From the NCBI GenBank assembly GCA_903903635.1, contig CAIUZK010000218.1, positions 1 through 38,036 on the forward strand: DNA of 38,036 nucleotides, written 5' to 3'. Below the pieces are notes generated by a model that saw only the letters and a program-made list of their open reading frames with translations, was not told the DNA's origin and searched no databases. Of this stretch, positions 15,707-24,400 are shown in pieces. Origin of the DNA: an uncultured Bacteroidota bacterium. Its GTDB lineage: Bacteria > Bacteroidota > Bacteroidia > Chitinophagales > Chitinophagaceae. Every line of letters begins with the position of its first letter. The first letter of the stretch is position 1. The translations under genes were made by a program, and so were the position numbers.

Positions 15707-17047
15707 ATGAAATCGAAAAAGGTCTGGTGGATCGTTATCATTAGTATTATCCTCATAGTTGTTTTGGTGATTGTAGCCAGAAACAATGAAGGCGATGAAA
15801 CTAAAGTTGCTGTTGAAAAAGCAGGCAGGCACACTATTACCGAAACAGTAACTGCCAGTGGAAAAATTTACCCCGAAACAGAGGTAAAGCTCTCACCCGA
15901 GGTTAGCGGCGAGATCACGCTGCTGGATATTAAGGAAGGAGACAGCGTAGTAAAAGGTCAGGTATTGGTAAAAATCAATCCTGCCATATACAACTCCATG
16001 GTCAACCAGGCTACTGCTTCGGTTGAGCAAACCAAGGCCAGCGCAAGCAATACCCGGGAAATGATGGCGCAGGCCGAATCTCAATATCAACTGGCACTGG
16101 CTACCTACAACCGAAACAAAAAACTGTTCGACCAGAAGGTAATTTCTCAATTAGAGTTCGAGCAGGGTGAAGCTTCTTATAAGTCTGCCAAAGCTACATT
16201 TGATGCTGCCAAGGCTTCTACTTCAGGGGGCAAATACAGTATTATAGGCGCACAGGCCAGCCTCACACAGGCTGAGCAAAACCTGCTCAAGACAACCGTT
16301 ATCGCGCCTACCTCCGGCATAATCTCCGAACTATTGGTAAAGAAAGGAGAGCGTGTTTTGGGTACAGCTCAAATGGCCGGTACCGAAATGCTCACAATTG
16401 CCGACATGAGCCGCATTGAAGTTCGTGTAGACGTAAGCGAAACAGACATACCAAAGGTGAAAATCGGCGATACTACCCTTATTGACGCCGATGCTTACCG
16501 CAACAGGAAATTCAAAGGAATAGTATCTAAAATCGCGGTAAGCAGTACCAAGACCGGGACATCTACGGGGGCAAGCTCAGACCAGGTTACCAATTACACC
16601 GTATACATTTTAATACTCCCCTCCAGCTATGCCGACCTTTCGGCCAGAATGGGCAAGGGTAAGTTCCCGTTCAAGCCAGGCATGTCTGCATCGGTTGAGA
16701 TACAGACCAACAGGCAGGACAATATCCTCTCTGTCCCTGTGAATGCGGTTACTACCCGCGACTGGCCAGACAGTGTAAAGAACAAGAATATTGCAGCCTC
16801 AACATCTATCAACGATAATATCCGCCAGGTGGTATTTGTTTTTAATGCCGCCACTAAAATGGTGGAGATCCGTGATGTAAAAACCGGCCTCCAGGACAAC
16901 AAATACCTCCAGGTTACCGAAGGGCTTAAAGAAGATGAAGAAGTGGTAATAGCTCCTTATGGCGCCATTGCCCGCACACTAAAAGATAAAACCAGGGTTA
17001 AGATTACGGATAAAGACAAGCTGTTTGAAGCCAAGGCTAAAGAATAG
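15707..17047 (+). CDS. HlyD/MacA-type periplasmic efflux adaptor
   Basis: 446 residues. An N-terminal membrane anchor (residues about 6-26) is followed by the split biotinyl-lipoyl domain (VKLSPEVSGEITLLDIKEGD and KTTVIAPTSGIISELLVKKG), a coiled-coil hairpin of about 100 residues rich in Gln/Ala, and beta-barrel and membrane-proximal domains. Such adaptors link an inner-membrane ABC or RND pump to a TolC channel. No pump or TolC gene is in the window, and the next gene downstream is gpsA, 26 bases on, so the partner must be encoded elsewhere. I start at ATG 15707 rather than the in-frame TTG at 15689 because it gives the conventional short basic N-terminus (MKSKKVW). Confidence 0.83.
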   Translation: MKSKKVWWIVIISIILIVVLVIVARNNEGDETKVAVEKAGRHTITETVTASGKIYPETEVKLSPEVSGEITLLDIKEGDSVVKGQVLVKINPAIYNSMVNQATASVEQTKASASNTREMMAQAESQYQLALATYNRNKKLFDQKVISQLEFEQGEASYKSAKATFDAAKASTSGGKYSIIGAQASLTQAEQNLLKTTVIAPTSGIISELLVKKGERVLGTAQMAGTEMLTIADMSRIEVRVDVSETDIPKVKIGDTTLIDADAYRNRKFKGIVSKIAVSSTKTGTSTGASSDQVTNYTVYILILPSSYADLSARMGKGKFPFKPGMSASVEIQTNRQDNILSVPVNAVTTRDWPDSVKNKNIAASTSINDNIRQVVFVFNAATKMVEIRDVKTGLQDNKYLQVTEGLKEDEEVVIAPYGAIARTLKDKTRVKITDKDKLFEAKAKE

Positions 17048-17073
17048 CATTTTTATAATCAATTACTTTCAAT

Positions 17074-18096
17074 TTGGTCAAGAAACTTACAGGACAGATA
17101 GGAATAATCGGCAATGGTAGCTGGGGCACGGCATTGGCTAAGATCCTTACCGACAACGGGCATGTGATACATTGGTGGATTCGCAATGAAGAGGCAATAA
17201 CTTATTTAAAAGGCAGACATCATAATCCTCATTACCTTACTTCGGTGCGGTTTATTCCCGACACTATTTTACCCTCCGGCAATCTGGATGAGGTACTCGA
17301 TGCATGCGATACTATTATTGTTGCAGTGCCCTCGGCATACGCACAAAAAGTAATAGAGCAGGCCGATAGCAGCAAGTGGCAAAATATAAATATCATTTCA
17401 GCCATAAAAGGTATACTGCCTGATTCCAACTTACTGCTGAACGATTATTTATCGGCTAAATTCAATTATCCCCTCGAGAAATATGTATCCATCATGGGCC
17501 CATGCCATGCCGAGGAAGTAGCCGAAGAGCGGCTTTCTTACCTCACATTTTCAGGGCTTAACGATAACCTTACCGGGGCTGCCGCTAAACTCTTTGGCAA
17601 CACCTACATCAACACCACCTGCAACCATGATATCTGGGGTGCACAGTTTGCTGCGGTGCTCAAGAACATCTATGCCATAGGTGCAGGCATAGCCCGCGCG
17701 CTCGATTATGGCGACAATTTTGTAAGCGTGTACATCACCAACTGTTACAGGGAAATGTATCATTTCCTTACAGACCATTTCGACAAGGTTCATCCTTCCA
17801 GCGAAAGGCCTGATTTTCATACCAGCGCATACCTCGGCGACCTGTTGGTTACCTGCTACTCACTGCACAGCCGTAACCGCACATTCGGCACCATGATCGG
17901 TAAAGGCTATTCGGTAAAAGCTGCCATGCTCGAAATGAATATGGTGGCTGAAGGCTACTATGCAGCCAGGGGAATGCAGGCCATATCCAAACAGTTTTCA
18001 ATCAACATACCCATTGCTACCTTTATCTACAAAATACTCTGGGAAAACCTCAACCCATCCGATGGATTCTTGAAGCTGGAACAATTACTCTCATAG
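17074..18096 (+). CDS. gpsA: NAD(P)-dependent glycerol-3-phosphate dehydrogenase
   Basis: 340 residues. It reduces dihydroxyacetone phosphate to sn-glycerol 3-phosphate for phospholipid synthesis. The Rossmann motif GNGSWGTALAKIL is at residues 13-25. Further conserved blocks are SAIKGI, MGPCHAEEVAEE, the catalytic lysine region AAVLKNIYAIGAGIA, YLGDLLVTCYSLHSRNR (helical domain) and MVAEGYYAARG. The only start that keeps the Rossmann strand near the N-terminus is TTG 17074; the first ATG in frame lies far inside the domain. It begins 26 bases after the efflux adaptor and probably shares its transcript, ending at the terminator at 18120-18148. Confidence 0.9.
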   Translation: MVKKLTGQIGIIGNGSWGTALAKILTDNGHVIHWWIRNEEAITYLKGRHHNPHYLTSVRFIPDTILPSGNLDEVLDACDTIIVAVPSAYAQKVIEQADSSKWQNINIISAIKGILPDSNLLLNDYLSAKFNYPLEKYVSIMGPCHAEEVAEERLSYLTFSGLNDNLTGAAAKLFGNTYINTTCNHDIWGAQFAAVLKNIYAIGAGIARALDYGDNFVSVYITNCYREMYHFLTDHFDKVHPSSERPDFHTSAYLGDLLVTCYSLHSRNRTFGTMIGKGYSVKAAMLEMNMVAEGYYAARGMQAISKQFSINIPIATFIYKILWENLNPSDGFLKLEQLLS

Positions 18097-18119
18097 ATTA
18101 TAGCATATACCATAAAGTA

Positions 18120-18148
18120 TAAAAGCAGGCCCCCAAAGCCTGCTTTTA
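18120..18148. terminator. Bidirectional Rho-independent terminator
   Basis: TAAAAGCAGGC and GCCTGCTTTTA form a perfect 11-bp stem with a 7-base loop. A/T runs on both sides let it serve gpsA from the left and the lipoprotein gene from the right. Confidence 0.9.
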
Positions 18149-18152
18149 TATT

Positions 18153-18380
18153 TTACAACCCGCAAGTAGTGCCACCGGGCAATGAATTGTTGGCCTGGTC
18201 CTGGTAATTATTACAGGATTTCTTCGCATCCGAAAAGTAGGCATTGCCTATATCATGCGTTACCTTAACCGAAGCCGCACCCACTACAGTAGTGCAGGTG
18301 CAGGTATAATTTTTCTTGCATGATGTAAAAGTCGCCAGTCCTGCCAGCAAAACAACGATAGCAATTCTTGAAATGTTCAT
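18153..18380 (-). CDS. Small cysteine-containing lipoprotein
   Basis: 75 residues. A hydrophobic signal (residues 4-20) ends in TFTSC, so C21 is the likely lipidated cysteine, although the -3 residue is Phe, which is not the classical lipobox choice. The mature part CKKNYTCTCTT and a later SC...TTCGL give four further cysteines (27, 29, 56, 73), enough for two disulfides. Similar tiny lipoproteins are common in Bacteroidota and have no assigned function. It runs into the bidirectional terminator shared with gpsA. Confidence 0.66.
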   Translation of the reverse strand: MNISRIAIVVLLAGLATFTSCKKNYTCTCTTVVGAASVKVTHDIGNAYFSDAKKSCNNYQDQANNSLPGGTTCGL

Positions 18381-18674
18381 GTTTGTGATTTTAAATTACC
18401 CTGAATTAATACACACCTGAAAACATAGGGTGTTATAAGGTGCAAGGTAGCCCCCATGTGCCCCGGCAATCTTATGGAGTTGTAGTTTTGATTTGCATTA
18501 TTCACGGGTTGGTAGGGTACGTGTGTATCAATACTTAGAGCGGTATTTTTTTGGGGTCCAAACGCCATTACTACTATCCCGCTTCAGTGGCTATGGCACA
18601 CTTGTACTACATCTCCCTATTGAGCAATAAAACACGGGCCACACAACATGGGCCACGTAACACAGCTCCCAACT

Positions 18675-18697
18675 CTCCTCCTTTTTTCAAGGAGGAG
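18675..18697. repeat. 9-bp stem-loop, REP-like
   Basis: CTCCTCCTT, a 5-base loop TTTTC, then AAGGAGGAG: a perfect hairpin. It is followed by GGGGGAGGTGG, the look of a dispersed palindromic element rather than a terminator (there is no T-run on either side). Confidence 0.6.
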
Positions 18698-18772
18698 TAC
18701 CCGAAGGGGGAGGTGGTTCCGTTTTTAGGAGTGGGACGATTGGACGAGGCGAAGGCCGAGTACAATCAGGGG

Positions 18773-18869
18773 TGGTCCACTCGCGCTCCCCAAACAACAC
18801 TATTGGAATTTGTTTTTTTGGATCTTGATTTTGAATTTTGGAAATTGGAAATTGAATAATTGGAAATTA
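18773..18869 (+). repeat. Imperfect ~95-bp tandem repeat, unit 1
   Basis: Starts TGGTCCACTCGCGC, passes a CAACAC/ATTGGAATTT segment and ends in a run of GGAAATT motifs. Unit 2 starts five bases later. The unit carries an insertion around GTTTTTTTGGATCTTG compared with unit 2. Confidence 0.75.
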
Positions 18870-18874
18870 GTATG

Positions 18875-18964
18875 TGGTCCACTCGCGCAAATCACACAAC
18901 ACAATTGGAATTTAGAATTTGAATTTTGGAAACTGGAAATTGGAAATTGAATAATTGGAAATTA
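18875..18964 (+). repeat. Imperfect ~95-bp tandem repeat, unit 2
   Basis: Starts TGGTCCACTCGCGC and ends GAATAATTGGAAATTA like unit 1, but is shorter (90 against 97 bases). It ends six bases before the stop of the T9SS protein gene. Confidence 0.75.
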
Positions 18965-18969
18965 CCTCA

Positions 18970-20166
18970 CTATTCCTTCACAATCCTGAAAATGCTCCTT
19001 TCCCCATTTTCTCCCTTTACCTCTACAAGATATATTCCAGACGAAAACTGCCCCATTTTTATTTCTTCATTATCCTGCTTTATCAACCCCGCATATCGCT
19101 TTTGGCCCAGCATATCATAAATAGTTAACTCAGACCCATTCCCATTTTCAATCCTTAGAACATCCTTAACCGGGTTCGGACTCAAATGCACCGATGCCAG
19201 TTTACCTGCTATAGAAACACCTGCACTCGCCGCAATAACCACCACTGTATCATAAGTCACATGACCGCAAAGATCCAGCTCAACTACATAGGTTGTAGTG
19301 GTATCAGGATGAACTTTGAAACCACCGCCATAGGCAAACGGAGTGGTGTTGCCCGATATGTAGTAAGCACAAGGCATACCCTCATCAGCAGGGCCTAGCC
19401 AAACACTATCACTCCCCGGCGATACTATGCCGCCAGTACCGGTCTCCAGTATGGCATCGCTTTCTATGATACTTACATCGTCGATGTAGTAATAGCTAAT
19501 CTGATTACTACAGTATGGCGAAGAGACATAACTGATATCAGCTTTTCTGAAAAAATTACCGATGGTTATAAATTTCTCAGTTCCATTGGCTATAAATTCT
19601 CCCTGAATTTTTGTCCAATTGATAGTATCAGTTATTATAGTATAGCCAAATACCTGTGGCAAATATTGGGGAAGTGCCAACCCACAAGTATTTATTGCCG
19701 TATCTATTTTGCCATCATCAAGATATGCTCCAATCCCATTAACTGCATATTGAGATTCATACGCCAGACTGACATAAAATGTCAGGCAATAAGATTTGCC
19801 GGGAATTAGTGTTTGGGTTAGATGGCCCTGAATGTAGTCTCTGGTAGTCAAGGCAAAAAAGGATTCATCAAAAAAGACTTTGCCACCAACATAAGCATTA
19901 CCTGATCTGGGATATTGGTAGCCTTCACAATTTCCTGGGACACCGCAATAGAAAGTTGAATCACATGAATTAAAGTATTCGGGCCCACAATTGGTCAAAA
20001 AATCAATGGTATCTATTGGGTTCCAGCCATTGGCAAGCTTAATTTGATCATATTGCCTTGGGCAACCGGTATGTTGCTCAAAACTAGGATTCATCACATA
20101 ATTCTTCTGTGCGCTTAATTGAGCGAATACAAAAGACAATATGAATATTAGGAGGAGATGTTTCAT
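18970..20166 (-). CDS. T9SS-secreted 'NPSFE' protein, paralogue 2
   Basis: 398 residues from ATG 20166, chosen over the longer frame because MKHLLLIFILSFVFAQLSAQ is a clean signal peptide. The N-terminal half begins NYVMNPSFEQHTGCP and has the jelly-roll-like layout of carbohydrate-binding-type domains found in secreted Bacteroidota proteins, with paired cysteines (CDSTFYCGVPGNC). A beta-rich linker follows. The last 80 residues (SPNPVKDVLRIENGNGSE to the end, FRIVKE) are a type A T9SS C-terminal sorting domain, so the protein should be exported across the outer membrane and anchored or released. It is homologous throughout to the next gene, and the two sorting domains are almost identical in DNA. 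It is probably the last gene of the 29662-18970 transcript, 51 bases after its paralogue. Confidence 0.8.
   Translation of the reverse strand: MKHLLLIFILSFVFAQLSAQKNYVMNPSFEQHTGCPRQYDQIKLANGWNPIDTIDFLTNCGPEYFNSCDSTFYCGVPGNCEGYQYPRSGNAYVGGKVFFDESFFALTTRDYIQGHLTQTLIPGKSYCLTFYVSLAYESQYAVNGIGAYLDDGKIDTAINTCGLALPQYLPQVFGYTIITDTINWTKIQGEFIANGTEKFITIGNFFRKADISYVSSPYCSNQISYYYIDDVSIIESDAILETGTGGIVSPGSDSVWLGPADEGMPCAYYISGNTTPFAYGGGFKVHPDTTTTYVVELDLCGHVTYDTVVVIAASAGVSIAGKLASVHLSPNPVKDVLRIENGNGSELTIYDMLGQKRYAGLIKQDNEEIKMGQFSSGIYLVEVKGENGERSIFRIVKE
18974..19186 (-). repeat. Near-identical T9SS sorting-domain DNA, copy 1
   Basis: 213 bases aligning without gaps to 20222-20434; I count ten differences by eye. 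It encodes the C-terminal sorting domain of the 18970-20166 gene, while the rest of the two genes is clearly more diverged. Confidence 0.88.
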
Positions 20167-20217
20167 TGAATGATAAAGCGCTTTGTTAAAAAGCAAATCA
20201 ATTTATAAACCTAAAAG

Positions 20218-21417
20218 TCACTCCTTCACAATCCTGAAAATGCTCCGCTCCCCATTTTCTCCCTTTACCTCTACAAGATATATTCCAGACGAAAACTGCC
20301 CCATTTTTATTTCTTCATTATCCTGCTTTATCAACCCCGCATATCGCTTTTGGCCCAGCATATCATAAATAACCACCTCAGACCCATTCCCGTTTTCAAT
20401 CCTTAAAACATCCTTAACCGGATTAGGACTCAAAATTATGGATGGTAATTTGTGTAAATTTGAAAAACCTGTTTTATCAATGATAACATTTACCGTATCA
20501 TAGGTTATGTTATTCATTAGGTCTAGTTCCATTACATAGGTTGTATTTACTTTTGGGTTCACATACATACCACCACTATATCCTATTGGTGTAGCCGATC
20601 CCGCTACATACCATGTGCTGGGCATCCCCTCATTATGGGTCCCAATCCATACACTATCTTCTCCATTTGATTTCACTGTATCATCTCCACCATCCGCTTT
20701 TGCATCACTTTCTATTATGCTTACATCATCAATCAAATAATATGCTACAACTTGGGTTGAATAGGGAAGTGTAATGTAACTTGTGTTTGCTTTATTATAA
20801 AAATTGCCAATTGTTATGAATTTCTCATCCCCTTCTGCTACATAACTTCCTTGTATCTTTACCCAATTTAATGTATCATTAATAATTGTATCCTCTACAA
20901 TTTGAGGTATAATATTTGTTAATGGAGAAGCACAATCCAAACTGTCTGTATTATCGATAGCCCCATTATCTATGTAAGCACCAATATGATTTATTGCATA
21001 TTCTGACCATTGGGTAAGTGTAGCATAAAAAGTGATACAATATGATTTTCCGGAAACTAAGGGTGTTTTAATCCGACCTTGTAAATAATCTCGTTTATAG
21101 GGTTCAAAATAGCTTTCATCAATAAACATTAATACCTGAGCCATCCCCTTCCCACTTCTAGTGTTGTGATAATATGCAATGCCATTAGGCGCACCAAAAT
21201 GATCGGTTGTATCACATTCATTACAATATTCGGGTGAGCAAAGTGGATCAGGTGATAATGAATCTATGCTGCTCCAATTATTTGCCAATCTTATTTGATC
21301 AGGAAAATGTGGACAGCCAGATTTCTGTTCAAAACCCGGATTTGAAACATAATTATTTTGTGCCTGTAATTTTGTGAAAACACAGGAAAACGCCAATATA
21401 ATTGCTATTTTTTTCAT
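20218..21417 (-). CDS. T9SS-secreted 'NPSFE' protein, paralogue 1
   Basis: 399 residues from ATG 21417 (MKKIAIILAFSCVFTKLQAQ is the signal peptide; the longer frame to 21474 would bury it). The mature protein starts NYVSNPGFEQKSGCPHFPDQ and follows the same plan as its downstream paralogue: a cysteine-bearing jelly-roll-like domain (CSPEYCNECDTTDHFGAP), a stretch YYLIDDVSIIESDAK, a beta-sandwich-like linker, and a T9SS type A sorting domain from about residue 320. The ligand is unknown; DDVSIIE is typical of carbohydrate-binding-like folds. It begins 20 bases after the stop of the giant surface protein, so it should be on the same transcript. Confidence 0.82.
   Translation of the reverse strand: MKKIAIILAFSCVFTKLQAQNNYVSNPGFEQKSGCPHFPDQIRLANNWSSIDSLSPDPLCSPEYCNECDTTDHFGAPNGIAYYHNTRSGKGMAQVLMFIDESYFEPYKRDYLQGRIKTPLVSGKSYCITFYATLTQWSEYAINHIGAYIDNGAIDNTDSLDCASPLTNIIPQIVEDTIINDTLNWVKIQGSYVAEGDEKFITIGNFYNKANTSYITLPYSTQVVAYYLIDDVSIIESDAKADGGDDTVKSNGEDSVWIGTHNEGMPSTWYVAGSATPIGYSGGMYVNPKVNTTYVMELDLMNNITYDTVNVIIDKTGFSNLHKLPSIILSPNPVKDVLRIENGNGSEVVIYDMLGQKRYAGLIKQDNEEIKMGQFSSGIYLVEVKGENGERSIFRIVKE
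20222..20434 (-). repeat. Near-identical T9SS sorting-domain DNA, copy 2
   Basis: Partner of 18974-19186: same length, about 95% identical. The match stops abruptly at the start of the sorting domain. Confidence 0.88.
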
Positions 21418-21436
21418 GTCTGATTTTTCGTTTAGC

Positions 21437-24400
21437 CTATTCAACAATAATTCTAAACTTAAATGAAATTCCATAATTATCTCTAATTCTAAGAAGATAT
21501 ATACCCGGTATTCTATTTAAGCTCAAATGTAATGTTTTATTTTCGAAAATAACAAATTCCTTGTTAATGCATTTGCCAAGTGCATCCCAAATTTCAATTT
21601 GCACAGGATTTTTATCTTCCACATTTTGTTTTAAAATAAAATCACCAATATTCGGGTTAGGCAATAATTTATACTGTTGCGTTCCTATCTCAGTAATAGG
21701 TTTTACGCCCGCTGGCATAGCTTGTCGCCAGCCCGAACTATCAGCCATTACACTATCACTGCAATTATTTTCAAAAATACGCAGGGTATCAAACACTACA
21801 TCATAAAGGGCGCGGGCTTTATATACCACAGCGCCATTATTGAATGGACAGGATTGGGCTAATATACTAATTTGTAATGAATCGGTAGCCGAAAGATTAT
21901 TTTCAAGATAACTAATATACCATTGGTAGTATTTTCTGTAGTTGAAGACGATTAAATCTGCTATAGGGGCATCTGCAAGTTGCACTCCTGTCGCGGTATC
22001 ACTACCCGTATTTGCAAGCGCATCCAGCCCATATGCATTCAGCAACGCCTGTGCAGCGCTGGTATCTCCATTGGCAAGGTCATTCTCAATTTCAGTAAAC
22101 TGGGCATACCTGCTATGCGAGGCCATAGCTATAAAAGTATCTATTACGGCTGAGGTATCTACCGAATCACCCAATAATAACGACTGCCATAGGCTGTATT
22201 GCGCCATCCAGTCGTGCTGGTACTGGTAGCCGCCAAAAATGGCTTCTCTTTTGGCTATGTGTATGCTCCCTCCCCCGTTATTTTGAGGACCGCATGGGGG
22301 TTCTGTTAGAAAGGAATCTATTGTAATATTTAATCCATTTCCACTTGTTCCTACGATACCGGAAATACATCCATATGTTCTCGCACAATCAAAAACAGGT
22401 CCATGATAGTTATTTCCAGGATCTGTTGTTGCACTGGATAATATCCATAAATTAGAATTCGATGGTAGTATACCCCCGATAGTATAAGTTTGAAAGTTTG
22501 TAAGAGTCCATGCAAATCCTCCATCGGTCAACCACTGATTCCCACTTGGTCTGCCTGGACCTCCCTGGTCCCATATCTGTCCCTGGTTGAGCACAAACCC
22601 CTTCCCGTCATTGGTCATAGTGTTGTTTTGCCATGTGGAATGCAGATGTGTATTCTCAAATTCAAACGCCCTCCCAAGATAAGATACCGAATTACACGTT
22701 ACCGTATGGAAGCTGCTCGCAGAAGTAATAATGCCTTTCCAATTATCATTTTTATAATCAGTACCTGTTACAGTATTCCATATGGTTTGGTCACTGCTGC
22801 AATTCAGGTGCCATATACCATATTGGGTTGTTGCATTCCCTATGGGATACTCCATCATGTTTATGTTATTGAGGTTGCTGGTTGCTACCTGTGCGCTTAT
22901 GCCATTTACATAAATGCCGTTATAGGCGCTATCTATCTGGTTGTTGTCTGTATTAAGCTGGCTGGTTGCTGGTATACCCAAAATAGATCCCATATACCCT
23001 ATCCCATTATCCACCCATATCGGCTTGTCTGCATAATGGTGTCCTGCCGGGCCTGTTGGTGTTACACCTGCCCTTATTATATTGTTATTTATGGTTGTCT
23101 GCCCCGGCCACCCGTAACTGGAGCCCATACCTCCGGGCACAAATTTGGTTGCTATGCCATTGGCTACATTTATAATTGTGTTGCTGTTTATTTTTATAGA
23201 GTCGTATGCAGGTGTCAGTATATAATAGCCATACAGGCCGCTGTTGGTATTCCCGCTGCTGTTGTCCTGTGTCGATATTATATAACTTTCAAGCCCTGTT
23301 ATTCTATAATAGTTCTGCGCATAAATCCCCGTATGGCAATTGTAAAAATAGTTGGGCGATTTCGTAATACCCCGGCCATAATTGTAATAACCCGGCATCA
23401 CCGTCAGTTGGTAAGGGTTGCCATCATCTTCTGTTGCATATACCCCTATACCCTCATAACCCGCCACCGGACTGCCCCCCATAGACGGAATAACAGCGCC
23501 ATGAGCAAAAGCGCAATTCTTCACGGTTAAATTTGCATTCCTGGCTAGTATGCCATAGTTGAGTGTATCAAAAAGATTCAGTTCGTAATTATAACTCATC
23601 AGCACCACCGGGTCATATGTAGAAGCTGAACCCACCAGCACGCCGGCATAATCCGGCGCGGTGCCTGTCCCCACATTATTCAGTTCAATACCAATTGTAG
23701 CCGGACTATACGTCGGGTTCTTACAATAGGCATATGGGTAGATACCCACATTGTAAGGAGCCATATAGGGCGATGGCATGCTTACTGTACTCTTTAGCCC
23801 CGCTGCCCATGGCCATATAAACGGATAACCGCTAAAAGTAGAACCGGAGAAATTCCTGCTGGTAAATACTGTATTCTCTATATGAAATTCATACGTTCTT
23901 GGCAGTACATGCATATAGTTGCTTATCCGTATGCCTGTATTATTTCTGTTAAAAACAGCGTTTGTACTAAGTATAAAGTAAGATGCTCCCCGCGCGGGTT
24001 TTACAGGCTTAAATGCAGTTACCCCAGTTAGCGCATCCTCTATCATGGTTCCGGCATCACCATCGCTGCCAATGTTTATAACACCTGTTGTGCTATCCCC
24101 GCTTTGCAATATGATTCCACCCCACATGCTGCTGCAACAATAAAGATGGCAGCCTAATAGGGTTAAGGAAGAGGTGTCATTTACATAAATGTGTGCCCCC
24201 GGAGCAATAAGCATTACCGCCCCCGTAAATGTTAATGCCCCGGCAATGGTAATATCGCCGGTTACATAATAATTGCCGGCACCAAATGATGTGCTGATAA
24301 TTCCGGATAAAGGAGTAAATGTTCCCGGAAAAACGTGGCATGGCGAGCAACTGCCTGTAGTATCAAATACAGTTATGCTTATGGCGCTATAACATCCTGT

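Larger units (their letters stand above)
18381..18969. other. Intergenic region rich in repeats
   Basis: 589 bases without a credible gene; the plus-strand open frame at 18551-18859 is read through repeats. It contains the CTCCTCCTT stem-loop at 18675-18697, a GC-rich block to about 18780, and the 90-97 bp imperfect tandem repeat listed separately. Confidence 0.55.

Noticed and set aside
18551-18859. 102-codon plus-strand frame
   Set aside because: It runs through the hairpin and tandem repeat; its composition follows the repeat, not a protein.
22490-23530. 346-codon open frame on the plus strand
   Set aside because: It lies fully antisense to the beta-helix part of the giant gene and is rich in Ile, Tyr and Cys with no family character. 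Codon bias on the other strand explains it.
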